Assembly (NCBI RefSeq): GCF_030009775.1 | Contig: NZ_JASCTH010000013.1 | Location: 184,120 to 248,119, forward strand | Direction: 5' to 3' | Source: Actinoplanes sandaracinus | GTDB lineage: Bacteria > Actinomycetota > Actinomycetes > Mycobacteriales > Micromonosporaceae | DNA: 64,000 nucleotides | Shown here: in pieces, positions 16,493 to 25,210 of the stretch | Position numbering within the stretch: position 1 is the first letter of the stretch | Layout of the letters: each line of letters opens with the position of its first letter | The notes under the pieces: generated by a model | Told to the model about the DNA's origin: nothing | The model's database searches: none | What the model saw: only the letters and a program-made list of their open reading frames with translations | Position numbers and translations under genes: made by a program

Positions 16493-17746
16493 GTGACTGA
16501 AACATCCGTGATCTTGGCGCTGGTGGTCATCACGGCCCTGGCCTTCGATTTCACCAACGGGTTCCACGACACCGCCAACGCGATGGCCACCTCCATCGCC
16601 ACCAAGGCGCTACGGCCCAAGACCGCCGTCGCCCTGTCGGGCGTCCTGAACCTGGTCGGCGCCTTCCTCTCGGTGGAGGTCGCGCTCACCGTCACCAACG
16701 CCGTAGTCAAGATCCAGGACAAGAGCGGCGCCCCGAAGGCGGAACTCCTCGCCGACGGCGGCAACGCCCTGTTGCTGATCATCTTGGCGGGCCTGGTCGG
16801 TGGCATCGTCTGGAACCTGCTGACCTGGCTGCTCGGCCTGCCGTCCAGTTCCTCACACGCCCTCTTCGGCGGCCTGGTCGGCGCCACCCTCGCCGGGCTC
16901 GGCCTGGCCGGCGTCAACTGGGGCGGTGACGGCTCGAAACTCGACGGCGTGATCGGCAAGGTGCTGCTCCCCGCCGTGATCTCCCCGGTCATCGCCGGTG
17001 TGGTCGCCGCCGTCGGCACCTGGATCATCTTCAAGATCACTGCCGGAGTGGCGGCCCGCTTCACCGAACAGGGCTTCCGCTGGGGCCAGATCGGCAGCGC
17101 CTCGCTCGTCTCTCTCGCCCACGGCACCAACGACGCACAGAAGACCATGGGCGTGATCACCCTCGCGCTGATCGCCAGCGGTCACTGGAGCGACCTGGAG
17201 AACATTCCGCTCTGGGTGAAGGTGTCCGCCGCGGTCGCCATCGCGCTCGGCACCTACCTGGGCGGATGGCGCATCATCCGGACCCTCGGCAAGGGCATCA
17301 CCGACATCAACCCGCCGCAGGGCACCGCCGCTCAGTCCGGCGCCGCCGCCGTCATCCTGGCCTCCAGCCACCTCGGCTTCGCGCTCTCCACCACGCACGT
17401 CGCCACCGGCTCGGTCATCGGATCCGGCCTCGGCCGCCCCGGCGCCGTCGTCCGCTGGGCCGTCGCCGGCCGCATGATCCTCGCCTGGCTGATCACTCTG
17501 CCCGCCGCCGGCCTCGTCGGCGCGGTCATGTTCTGGATCGGCGACGCCGTCGGCGGCACGGCCGGCGCCCTCGTCGTCTTCACCCTGCTCGTCCTCGCCT
17601 CCGCTGCCATGTACCTGCGTTCCCGCACCGGCAAGGTCGACCACGAGAACGTCAACGACGACTGGGACGGTTCACCCACGCCGCCCGCCGTCACCACCCC
17701 CGTACCCGCAGTCCCCGCCGTCGCGGCGAACGTCGCGGCAAGCTGA
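16493..17746 (+). CDS. pitA: Inorganic phosphate transporter, Pit family
   Basis: A 417-residue low-affinity phosphate (metal-phosphate) symporter of the inner membrane. The two family repeats are clear: DFTNGFHDTANAMAT near the N-terminus and LAHGTNDAQKTMGV near residue 205, with SSSHALFGG and STTHVATGSVIGSG as internal duplicated motifs. Ten or more helices fit the hydropathy. The GTG start at 16493 gives the usual short N-terminus. Codons are rich in C-ending triplets like its downstream partner. A conserved-looking small membrane protein follows 12 bases later. Confidence 0.93.
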   Translation: MTETSVILALVVITALAFDFTNGFHDTANAMATSIATKALRPKTAVALSGVLNLVGAFLSVEVALTVTNAVVKIQDKSGAPKAELLADGGNALLLIILAGLVGGIVWNLLTWLLGLPSSSSHALFGGLVGATLAGLGLAGVNWGGDGSKLDGVIGKVLLPAVISPVIAGVVAAVGTWIIFKITAGVAARFTEQGFRWGQIGSASLVSLAHGTNDAQKTMGVITLALIASGHWSDLENIPLWVKVSAAVAIALGTYLGGWRIIRTLGKGITDINPPQGTAAQSGAAAVILASSHLGFALSTTHVATGSVIGSGLGRPGAVVRWAVAGRMILAWLITLPAAGLVGAVMFWIGDAVGGTAGALVVFTLLVLASAAMYLRSRTGKVDHENVNDDWDGSPTPPAVTTPVPAVPAVAANVAAS

Positions 17747-17758
17747 GAGGCGACCCAG

Positions 17759-18283
17759 ATGCACAACCTTGGATTCGCCCTCGACGGCGCCTGGCAGGTC
17801 CTGCTCGCCGGCCTCGCCCTCGGCGCGGGCCTCCCGATCCTCTTCGCCCTCGGCATCCGTTCCCTCGCGTGGGGCGCCGGCGCGACCACCTCGGCCGCTG
17901 CGGCCCCCGCCGCGGCGTCGCTCGTTCCGGTCACCACCTCGGCCGTTCCGGCGGCCACCACCGGCACCGTGCTCAACGGTTCGTCCGGGCCTGCCTCCGC
18001 CGTGCTCAACGGCTCCTCCGGGCCCGCCTCCGCCTTGCTCAACGGGTCGTCCGGTACTGCGTCCGCCGTGCTCGACGGGGTTTCCGGAGAGAGTTCGGCC
18101 GTCGCTTCCGGCCCGGCCGTCGCCGTCTCCGGTCCCCGCCGCCCGGTCGGGACGGCCCTCGGCTACGCCCTCTTCGCCGTGGTGGTCATCGGCGTCATGC
18201 TGGGCTTGACCTTCATCGTGGCCAGCGGGTTCGGCTACAAACTCGACTTCTCCACCATCTACCCGACCCTCGTCGAGAAGTAG
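17759..18283 (+). CDS. Small membrane protein linked to Pit transporter
   Basis: A 174-residue protein with one membrane helix near the N-terminus (about residues 9-32) and a second near the C-terminus (about 140-160). Between them is an Ala/Ser/Gly-rich linker containing four 11-residue repeats of the form VLNGSSGPASA. It starts 12 bases after pitA with GAGAGG before the ATG, so it is in the same operon and may be an accessory subunit or simply co-expressed. No enzymatic motif is visible. Confidence 0.8.
   Translation: MHNLGFALDGAWQVLLAGLALGAGLPILFALGIRSLAWGAGATTSAAAAPAAASLVPVTTSAVPAATTGTVLNGSSGPASAVLNGSSGPASALLNGSSGTASAVLDGVSGESSAVASGPAVAVSGPRRPVGTALGYALFAVVVIGVMLGLTFIVASGFGYKLDFSTIYPTLVEK
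17969..18100 (+). repeat. Four in-frame 33-bp tandem repeats
   Basis: Four copies of a 33-bp unit (17969, 18002, 18035, 18068), each encoding 11 residues like VLNGSSGPASA, form the linker of the small membrane protein. The first two copies are nearly identical and the last is the most diverged. The array lies wholly in frame, so copy-number change would lengthen or shorten the linker without breaking the protein. Confidence 0.85.
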
Positions 18284-18453
18284 CCCGCCACCAGGCGACC
18301 CGAACCCGGTCGGCTCAGGCGTGTCGAGCACGCGCGATGACATGCCTGAGCCGGGGCCGGGCCCAGCACCTGCCCTCTGCCGTCACTGAACGTGCTCCAG
18401 AGCCGTGGCCACACCCCACCCCGGCCGCCGGTCGACCCGCCGCCGAATGCCAG

Positions 18454-18499
18454 CCGTAGCCGGCGGTGGACCGGCCGGCCGGTCCACCGCCGGCTACGG
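18454..18499. terminator. 46-bp perfect palindrome, probable terminator
   Basis: Bases 18454-18476 are perfectly complementary to 18477-18499, a 23-bp stem with no spacer. It directly abuts the stop codon of the minus-strand glycerophosphodiesterase gene and lies 170 bases beyond the plus-strand operon end, so termination from both sides is the simplest role. A perfect stem this long is unusual and would extrude as a cruciform. Confidence 0.7.
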
Positions 18500-19597
18500 T
18501 CAGACCAGGCTGCGGGCCAGGACACTGATGTCGGGGTTGTCGGTGAACAGACCGTCGATGCCGGTCCGCAGGAACGTGACCTGCTCGTCGATCGACCTGC
18601 CGTAGGCGGTGGGGTCGGCACCGACCCGCAACTCGGCCGGGAGGAACGAGTTCTCCGCCCGGAAGGTGTACGGGATCACCTTGATGCCGGCCGAGTGGGC
18701 GTCCATGACCAGGGAGGTCGGAGCGCCCAGAGTGCCGTCCGCCTTACGCGGGATGATCTGGCTCTTCTCCGGGCCGAGTCCGTCGATGAACTCCGACAGC
18801 TCCTTGAGCCCGGCCGGGGTCAGGTAGTCGGCGTACGGTCGCGGGTCGTTGAACGGCGATCCCGTCGCACCGGTCAGGAACACCAGCGGCACCTCGACGC
18901 GGTGCTCGTCGGCGAGAGTGCGCAGGTTGGCCGCCTCGAACGACTGGATGAAGACCTTGGCGCCCCGCCTGTCGAGGCCGTTGCGGCGCAGTGTGCGGAC
19001 CAGCGGCTTCTCCAGACCCAGGCCGATGTTCTGGAAGAAGGTCGGGTGCTTGGTCTCCGGAAAGACGCCGAGGTCGCGGTCCAGCTCCCTGGAGAGGCGT
19101 TTGCGCAGGTCCAGCACCTCCTGGAAGGTCGGCACCTGGAAACGTCCGTCATAGATCGTGTTCTGCTGGCGGACGGCGGGGATCCGCTCGACGGCGCGCA
19201 GCGTCTTCAGCTCGGCGAGCGTGAAGTCCTGGGTCCACCAGCCGGTCACGCTGACACCGTCAAGGACCACGGTCCGCTTGCGGCTCGCGAACTCGGGCCG
19301 CGACGCGACGTCGGTGGTGCCGCCGATCTCCGGTTCGTGCCGGCAGACCAGGACGCCGTCCTTGGTGATCACCAAGTCGGGCTCCAGGTAGTCGGCGCCG
19401 AGCCGCCCGGCCAGTTCGTACGACGCGAGGGTGTGCTCGGGCCGGTAGCCTGAGGCGCCGCGGTGCCCGACCACCAGCGACCTGGTCCTGGTCCCGCCGT
19501 GCCCGCCGGCCCACGCGGGCGCGGAAGCGGCCCCGGCCAGCGCCGGAGCGGCGGCGGCGACAGCGCCGAAGCGCAGCACCTGACGGCGATCAGCCAC
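18500..19597 (-). CDS. Tat-exported glycerophosphodiester phosphodiesterase
   Basis: A 365-residue secreted enzyme that hydrolyses glycerophosphodiesters to glycerol-3-phosphate and an alcohol. A Tat signal starts the protein (DRRQVLRFGAVAAAAP) and ends near ASAPAWAGG. The GDPD core shows VVGHRGASGYRPEHTL, the metal pair in LEPDLV and the second catalytic His in CRHEPEIGG. The length fits the GlpQ-type family with a longer insertion. I chose the GTG at 19597 because GGAGGAG lies just upstream and it places the Tat motif at residues 4-5. It may scavenge phosphate alongside the neighbouring Pit transporter. Confidence 0.92.
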   Translation of the reverse strand: MADRRQVLRFGAVAAAAPALAGAASAPAWAGGHGGTRTRSLVVGHRGASGYRPEHTLASYELAGRLGADYLEPDLVITKDGVLVCRHEPEIGGTTDVASRPEFASRKRTVVLDGVSVTGWWTQDFTLAELKTLRAVERIPAVRQQNTIYDGRFQVPTFQEVLDLRKRLSRELDRDLGVFPETKHPTFFQNIGLGLEKPLVRTLRRNGLDRRGAKVFIQSFEAANLRTLADEHRVEVPLVFLTGATGSPFNDPRPYADYLTPAGLKELSEFIDGLGPEKSQIIPRKADGTLGAPTSLVMDAHSAGIKVIPYTFRAENSFLPAELRVGADPTAYGRSIDEQVTFLRTGIDGLFTDNPDISVLARSLV

Positions 19598-19955
19598 GTT
19601 CTCCTCCAGAAGGCTCGGATCCGGCGATGATCGCCGGACGTCCGGACAGAGTCGACGTGACCGACCCGTCGCACAGGCGACGACCTCATGGCGTGTCCGC
19701 GAACGACGGGTCAACGCCTCGCCCGTCGCCTGATCCGCCGCCGCTCCCAGCCGGGCCGGCCACCGGCATCACATTCCCCGCCTGCGGCGACGGAATCACC
19801 CACGCGGAAGACAGCGCGGAACGGCTCGCCACCCCTGCGGCGATGGAAACGGCCCGCTCGGGTGCGGCGGGAATGGCGCGGGCGGCAGGCGAGCACCACG
19901 CGCCCATGGAGAACCCCCTCCGCCGGGAAGGCCGGCGGAGGGGTCCGAAAGGAAT
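19598..19955. other. Intergenic region without a supported gene
   Basis: This 358-base gap lies upstream of the glycerophosphodiesterase gene (minus) and downstream of glyQS (minus). It must hold the promoter of the former. Apart from the hairpin at 19915-19943 I see no coding frame with convincing content. Confidence 0.6.
19915..19943 (-). terminator. Hairpin terminator after glyQS
   Basis: A perfect 12-bp stem (19915-19926 with 19932-19943) and 5-base loop, 12 bases downstream of the glycyl-tRNA synthetase stop on the minus strand. Confidence 0.75.
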
Positions 19956-22904
19956 TCACATACGCAGGTGGCTCCAGTCGAGCAGCCCGGCCCCGAGGTC
20001 ACGGACCGTCGCCAGCAGCCCCAGCCGGGCGGCCCGCAGCACCGGGTCGTCGGCCATCACGAACACCTCGTCGAAGAAGGTCGCGAGTGGAGTGACCAGC
20101 GGAGACGCCGACCGCACCAGATCGGAGACGTCGTGGACGGCCGGCACCGCGACGACCGCCTCGTGCAGGGCCAGTTCGGCGGGTTCCTTGAGGACGGCCG
20201 GGTCGTATGCGGCCGGGGTGCCCTCGGGGACGATCCGGCTGGCCCGCTGGACGGCCTCCGCCACGGCCCGGAAGGCGGGGTCGCCGACCGCCGTGCCGAG
20301 CTGCGCCAGCAGGGTGTCGGCGACCGACGGCCGGGCGGCGTGCGGCAGGACCGCCCGGACCCGGTCGACAGGGTGGCCCTCCTCGACGAGCACCTGCTCC
20401 AGTCGCTTGGTCAGGAAGTCGCGGCAGTCCGCGAGCACCTGCTCGGAGACCGGCACCGGCTGGACGGCCAGCGCCAGGCCCTCGAAGAGGTCGAACGCGG
20501 CCAGCGCGGGCGTCGCCCGGTGCACCGCGAGCAGGCCGAGCACGGCACGGCGGACCGCGAACGGGTCGCTCGACCCGGTGGGCAGGCCGACCGTGGCGGC
20601 CAGGCCGGCGACCAGGTCGAGCCGGTCGGCCAGGGACAGCAGAGCGCCCGGGAGCGAGGCGGGCAGGGTGTCCCCGGTGTTGCGGGGCAGCTCGGCCTCG
20701 TACACCGCCTGGGCGACCGTCCGGTCCTCGCCGGCGTGCAGCGCGTAGTCGCGGGCCATCACCCCGGCCAGACTGGTCATCTCGGTGACCAGCTGCGATC
20801 CGAGGTCGAATTTCAGCAGCTCAGCTGCTCGGGTTAGAACAGGTGAACCAATGTCGAGGCGGTCCGCGATAGAGAGGGCGAGGGCCGCGATCCGGCGGGC
20901 CCGGTCGGCCATCGAGCCGAGTTTGTCGGTGAAGGTGAGGCGGTCCAGGTGGGCTTTCATGGCGGCGATCGGCGTCGCGAGGTCGGCTCGGTAGAAGAAC
21001 GCCGCGTCCTCGTAACGGGCGCGCAGCACCGCCTCGTTGCCGGCCCGCACCAGCTCCACGTCGACCGGCCCGTTCGCCACGGTGACGAACATCGGCAGCA
21101 GAGCCCCGTCCGCGTCGCGCACCGGAAGGTAACGCTGGTGCTTGCGCATCACCGTGGTCAGCACCGCGTCCGGCAGCGAGAGGTAACTCTCGTCGAAGGT
21201 GCCGAGCAGCGGCACCGGCTGCTCCACCAGGTCGGTGATCTGGTCGATGAGCGCGGCTTCGCCCTTGACGTCGATCTTCCCGTCCGGATAGACGAGGTCC
21301 TGGGCGCCGATGACGATCAGCTCGCGGCGGTCGGCGTGGTCGGCGACGATCCCGTTCACGCCGAGCGTCTCCAGGAAGGTCTCCGCCGACGCGATGTCGG
21401 CGACCGGCGGCTCGGCGGTGCGCAGCAGCCGGGTGCGGCGGCCGGCGGAGAGCGTCGAGACGGCCACCGGCACGACGTCGTCGCCCCAGAGCGCGGTCAG
21501 CCACCGCAGCGGCCGGCTGAAAGACAGCTTCGGGTCGTTCCACCGCATGTTCTTCGCCGCGCGCAGCCCCGTCACGACCTGCGCGAGCACGGCGGCGAGC
21601 ACGGTGGGCGCCGCGCGCCCGGCCTCGTGCTTCTTGACCACCACATGGGGTACGCCTCCGAGCTCCTCCGTCTCCACGTCGGCGATCGTGACGCCCTGCC
21701 CGCGGACGAAACCCTCGAGCGCTTTCGTGGGCGTGCCGTCCGCGGCGTACGCCGCCTGGGCCTTGGGTCCCTTGACCGTGCGCACGTGATCGGCCTCGCG
21801 CGCCGCGACCGCCGGGACCACGGCGATGAGCCGGCGGGGCGTGCCGAAGACCCGGACGTCGCCGTGCCCGAGCCGGGTGGCCGCCAGGCCTTCGGTGAGC
21901 AGTCGTCTGACCTGTTCGCGGGCGGAGCGCAGCTCGCCCGGCGGGAGTTCCTCGGTGCCGATCTCGAAGACGAGGGTGCGCTCGCCGGTGCTGGTCTGGA
22001 CGGCGCCCGCGGCGCGTGCCGGTTCGAGCGGCTCGATGGTGCCGAGCGGCAGCCCGAGTTCGGTGCGGCGGTTCACCCAGAGTTTGGCGACCTCACCGGC
22101 GAGGCGCCGCATCCGGCCGAATTCGGCGGCCCGGTCGGCGGTGGAGACCGCGCCGCGGGAGTCGAGCACGTTGAAGGCCTGCGAGCATTTCAGCACGAAG
22201 GAGTGGGCCGGCACGGGCAGCCCGGCGTCGATCATGCGCTGCGCCTCGGCGGCGTAAAGCTCCAGCAGCCGCCGGTTGGCGTCGATGTCGGCGTCGTCGA
22301 GGTAATAGCGCGACATCTCGTACTCAGCCTGGCCGAAGACCTCGCCGTAACTGACCCCGGGGGAGTACTCGATCTCCTTGAAGTGGGTCTTCTCCTGCAG
22401 CGCCATGATGATCCGCTCGATGCCGTACGTGATCTCCACGCTGACCGGGTCGAGGTTCAGGCCACCGGCCTGCTGGAAGTACGTGAACTGGGTGATCTCC
22501 AGCCCGTCGAGCCAGACCTCCCAGCCCAGACCCCAGGCGCCGAGCGCGGGCGAGGCCCAGTTGTCCTCGACGAACCGCACGTCGTGCGCGGCCACGTCGA
22601 TGCCGATCGCGGCCAGGCTGCCGAGGTAAAGCTCCTGCGGATTGCCGGGATCGGGCTTGAGGATCACCTGAAGCTGGGTGTGGGTCTGCAGCCGGTTCGG
22701 GTTCTCGCCGTAACGGGAGTCGTCGGGCCGCACCGACGGCTCGGGGTAGACGACCCGCCACGGCTCCGGCCCGAGCACCCGCAGAAATGTCGCCGGGTTG
22801 AGGGTTCCGGCACCGACCTCGGTGTTCATCGGCTGGACGACGAGGCAGCCCTGATCCGTCCAGTAGGTCGTCAACCGGGCCAGTGCGTCCTGCATGGTGA
22901 GCAT
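19956..22904 (-). CDS. glyQS: Fused alpha-beta glycyl-tRNA synthetase
   Basis: A 982-residue enzyme charging tRNA-Gly with glycine. Residues about 1-290 are the GlyQ alpha domain (class II catalytic core with TYWTDQGCLVVQPMNTEVGA and DNWASPALGAWGLGWEVW). Residues about 310-982 are the GlyS beta subunit (FEIGTEELPP, an HD-like region, KHQRYLPV, and a C-terminal anticodon-binding region). In most bacteria with this type the two are separate genes; here they are one open frame. Many actinobacteria instead use the unrelated homodimeric alpha-2 enzyme. The ATG at 22904 starts the conserved alpha-subunit N-terminus; no clear ribosome site is visible. Confidence 0.95.
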   Translation of the reverse strand: MLTMQDALARLTTYWTDQGCLVVQPMNTEVGAGTLNPATFLRVLGPEPWRVVYPEPSVRPDDSRYGENPNRLQTHTQLQVILKPDPGNPQELYLGSLAAIGIDVAAHDVRFVEDNWASPALGAWGLGWEVWLDGLEITQFTYFQQAGGLNLDPVSVEITYGIERIIMALQEKTHFKEIEYSPGVSYGEVFGQAEYEMSRYYLDDADIDANRRLLELYAAEAQRMIDAGLPVPAHSFVLKCSQAFNVLDSRGAVSTADRAAEFGRMRRLAGEVAKLWVNRRTELGLPLGTIEPLEPARAAGAVQTSTGERTLVFEIGTEELPPGELRSAREQVRRLLTEGLAATRLGHGDVRVFGTPRRLIAVVPAVAAREADHVRTVKGPKAQAAYAADGTPTKALEGFVRGQGVTIADVETEELGGVPHVVVKKHEAGRAAPTVLAAVLAQVVTGLRAAKNMRWNDPKLSFSRPLRWLTALWGDDVVPVAVSTLSAGRRTRLLRTAEPPVADIASAETFLETLGVNGIVADHADRRELIVIGAQDLVYPDGKIDVKGEAALIDQITDLVEQPVPLLGTFDESYLSLPDAVLTTVMRKHQRYLPVRDADGALLPMFVTVANGPVDVELVRAGNEAVLRARYEDAAFFYRADLATPIAAMKAHLDRLTFTDKLGSMADRARRIAALALSIADRLDIGSPVLTRAAELLKFDLGSQLVTEMTSLAGVMARDYALHAGEDRTVAQAVYEAELPRNTGDTLPASLPGALLSLADRLDLVAGLAATVGLPTGSSDPFAVRRAVLGLLAVHRATPALAAFDLFEGLALAVQPVPVSEQVLADCRDFLTKRLEQVLVEEGHPVDRVRAVLPHAARPSVADTLLAQLGTAVGDPAFRAVAEAVQRASRIVPEGTPAAYDPAVLKEPAELALHEAVVAVPAVHDVSDLVRSASPLVTPLATFFDEVFVMADDPVLRAARLGLLATVRDLGAGLLDWSHLRM

Positions 22905-22949
22905 GGGACCGAAGTCTAGGTGGGCCCGTCCGAGGGTAGGTACGCAAAC

Positions 22950-24092
22950 ATGCTCGTGGGAGATCTTTACGCCTTTCAAGACCTGCTGACCGATGAGGAG
23001 ACCGCCACCGTCCGGCGGGTGCGCGAGTTCCTCTCCGCCGAGGTGACGCCGATCGCCAACGAATACTGGGCGCGGGCCGAGTTCCCGTCCCACCTGATCA
23101 AGCAGTTCGCCGGACTGGGACTGGCCGGGGTGGAGCGGTCCTCGCTGCTCGACGGCTGGCTGGCCCTGGAGATGGGGCACGCCGACGCGTCGATGGCCAC
23201 GTTCTACGGGGTGCACGCCGGGCTGGCCATGGGCAGCATCCAGGAGTGCGGCTCACCCGAGCAGCGGGAGCGGTGGCTGCCGGCCATGGCGTCGTTCGAC
23301 AAGATCGGTGCGTTCGCGCTGACCGAGCCGACCGGCGGCTCGGACGTGGCGGCCGGCCTGCGCACCACCGCGAAGCGCGAGGGCGACACCTGGGTGCTGA
23401 ACGGCCGTAAGCGCTGGATCGGCAACGCCACCTTCGCCGACCTCATCGTGGTCTGGGCCCGGGACGAGGCCGACGACCAGGTCAAGGGCTTCGTGGTGCC
23501 GAAGGACACGCCCGGGTTCACGGCCACCAAGATCGAGCACAAGATCGCCCTGCGGATCGTGCAGAACGCCGACATCGAGCTGACCGGGGTGCGCGTGCCG
23601 GAGTCCGACCGGCTCCAGCTCGGCGACTCGTTCAAGGACACCGCCCGGGTGCTGCAACGGACCCGGGCCGGTGTTGCCTGGCAGGCGGTCGGCGTGATGA
23701 CCGCGGCCTACGAGCTCGCCCTGGCCTATGCCGGGGAGCGCACGCAGTTCGGCCGCCCGATCGCCAAGTTCCAGCTCGTCCAGGACCTGCTGGTGCGGAT
23801 GGTCGGCAACGTGACCGCCTCGATGGGGATGTGTGTGCGCCTGGCTCAGCTCCAGGACGCCGGGGTCTACCGGGACGAGCACTCGGCGCTGGCCAAGGCC
23901 TATTGCACGACCCGGATGCGGGAGGTGGTCGGCTGGGCCCGCGAGCTGCTGGCCGGCAACGGGATCGTGCTCGACTACGGCATCGGCCGGTTCGTGGCGG
24001 ATGCCGAGGCGCTCTACTCCTACGAGGGCACGCGCGAGATCAACTCGCTGATCGTGGGCCGTGCGATCACCGGCCACGGGGCCTTCGTCTGA
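22950..24092 (+). CDS. Acyl-CoA dehydrogenase, glutaryl-CoA dehydrogenase-like
   Basis: A 380-residue FAD enzyme of the acyl-CoA dehydrogenase family. FALTEPTGGSDV is the flavin/substrate motif, GERTQFGRPIAKFQLVQ the central motif and Glu359 in YSYEGTREINSLIVGRAITG the catalytic base in the position used by glutaryl-CoA dehydrogenases. Glutaryl-CoA oxidation (lysine/tryptophan breakdown) is therefore the best guess, though electron-transfer partner and substrate are not shown. The ATG at 22950 follows GAGGGTAGG; a GTG at 22920 would add ten residues. It is divergent from glyQS with only 45 bases between. Confidence 0.88.
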   Translation: MLVGDLYAFQDLLTDEETATVRRVREFLSAEVTPIANEYWARAEFPSHLIKQFAGLGLAGVERSSLLDGWLALEMGHADASMATFYGVHAGLAMGSIQECGSPEQRERWLPAMASFDKIGAFALTEPTGGSDVAAGLRTTAKREGDTWVLNGRKRWIGNATFADLIVVWARDEADDQVKGFVVPKDTPGFTATKIEHKIALRIVQNADIELTGVRVPESDRLQLGDSFKDTARVLQRTRAGVAWQAVGVMTAAYELALAYAGERTQFGRPIAKFQLVQDLLVRMVGNVTASMGMCVRLAQLQDAGVYRDEHSALAKAYCTTRMREVVGWARELLAGNGIVLDYGIGRFVADAEALYSYEGTREINSLIVGRAITGHGAFV

Positions 24093-24170
24093 AGGGCCGC
24101 CGTGTGGGGAGTTCGGCCGCGCGAGGAAGCCCGGCCGGGGGAGAGGGAAGCGACCGGCTATACGAGGAAA

Positions 24171-24201
24171 CGGCCGGCCCGGGAGGAACCCGGGCCGGCC
24201 G
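24171..24201. terminator. Bidirectional hairpin terminator
   Basis: A perfect 13-bp stem (24171-24183 with 24189-24201) around a 5-base loop, placed between the convergent acyl-CoA dehydrogenase and secreted-protein genes and ending 9 bases before the latter's stop. Confidence 0.8.
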
Positions 24202-24210
24202 GTGACGACG

Positions 24211-24996
24211 TCAGAAGTAGTCCTTGTGGATGTCCGTCTGTGAAGCGGTGAACGACAGATTGCACGAGGTGAGCCCACCGGCCGGGGCGGGTGCGCTGGT
24301 CCACTCGAGATAGAAGTGGCCTCTGGTGACCTTCGGTTTGAGCTCGAACTCGACCGGCCCCTCGCCTTCGGGGAATTCCCGCCAGCCGGGTTCGCCGGCT
24401 TTGAAGGCGTTCTTCGGGTCGTCGGTGAAACCGATCCGGCCGCCCGACTTCGGCTGGAGGCATTCACGGCTGAGCTTGACCTTCACCGGCCCGGCACTGA
24501 TGAACTGCTCCGGCCCGGTCGTCTTGCACGACGGCAGGCAGGAGAGCGCGGTGGCCGTCCATGAGTAGAGCATCCGGTCCACCGCCCGGTTGTTGTAGAC
24601 ATCCAGGTGATCGGTGCCGTCGGCGCCGACGTCCTGCTTCTGGTGCTGGTAATGGGCCACGTATTGGCCGGTGGCGGTGGCACGGACCGGGAAGCGGAAC
24701 TTGCCGGAGCTGCTGGCGTTGGTCGACCCCAGGTAGACCTTCGGGTCCTTCTCGCCTTTACGGAACCAGAATTCGACCTTGCCGGCGTTGCCGGTGTCGC
24801 GACCGATGAAGCCGGCCCAGCCGCTGAGAACGACCGGCGAGCCCGGCGTCGTCTCGTTCGGCGACGCCGAGAACTCCATGTTCGTTGCGGGCTTCGGTGC
24901 GGGCGCCGCCCCGGCCGGGGTTGCGCCGGCCAGCGTGGCGACCATCGCGGTGCCGGTCGCCAGGGCGCCGGCCGCGCGCAAGCGGATACTGCCCAC
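24211..24996 (-). CDS. Secreted protein of unknown function
   Basis: A 261-residue exported protein. A Sec signal peptide spans about residues 1-31 (ending near GATPAGAAP). The mature part starts with a beta-rich segment (FSASPNETTPGSPVVLSGW) that resembles an immunoglobulin-like or carbohydrate-binding sandwich. It has two Cys pairs (ALSCLPSCKTT, ECLQP and SCNLSF) likely to form disulfides. No catalytic motif is seen. The GTG at 24996 follows GGAGG at a good distance, which excludes the longer upstream frame. Confidence 0.8.
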   Translation of the reverse strand: MGSIRLRAAGALATGTAMVATLAGATPAGAAPAPKPATNMEFSASPNETTPGSPVVLSGWAGFIGRDTGNAGKVEFWFRKGEKDPKVYLGSTNASSSGKFRFPVRATATGQYVAHYQHQKQDVGADGTDHLDVYNNRAVDRMLYSWTATALSCLPSCKTTGPEQFISAGPVKVKLSRECLQPKSGGRIGFTDDPKNAFKAGEPGWREFPEGEGPVEFELKPKVTRGHFYLEWTSAPAPAGGLTSCNLSFTASQTDIHKDYF

Positions 24997-25210
24997 TTGT
25001 CCTCCCCGTGGGGTAGTTTCGGGATGTTTCAGCCCGAAAACTACCAGTACGGGATGCGGCTTTTGTCGGTTCTGCTGGGTTGACGGCGAGTCCGGCCGAC
25101 ATGAGCGGGCCAGAGATCGGCGGACTTGATGGCGAGCCCGCCCCGCGCGAGGCGGCCGGAGACCGGCGGAGTCGGTGGCGAGTGAGCGGCCGGACCAGTG
25201 GCCGGTGGGT

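Noticed and set aside
19686..19907. Small frame in the gap before glyQS
   Set aside because: Low-complexity Ala/Gly/Ser sequence without ribosome site; shadow frames exist on both strands.
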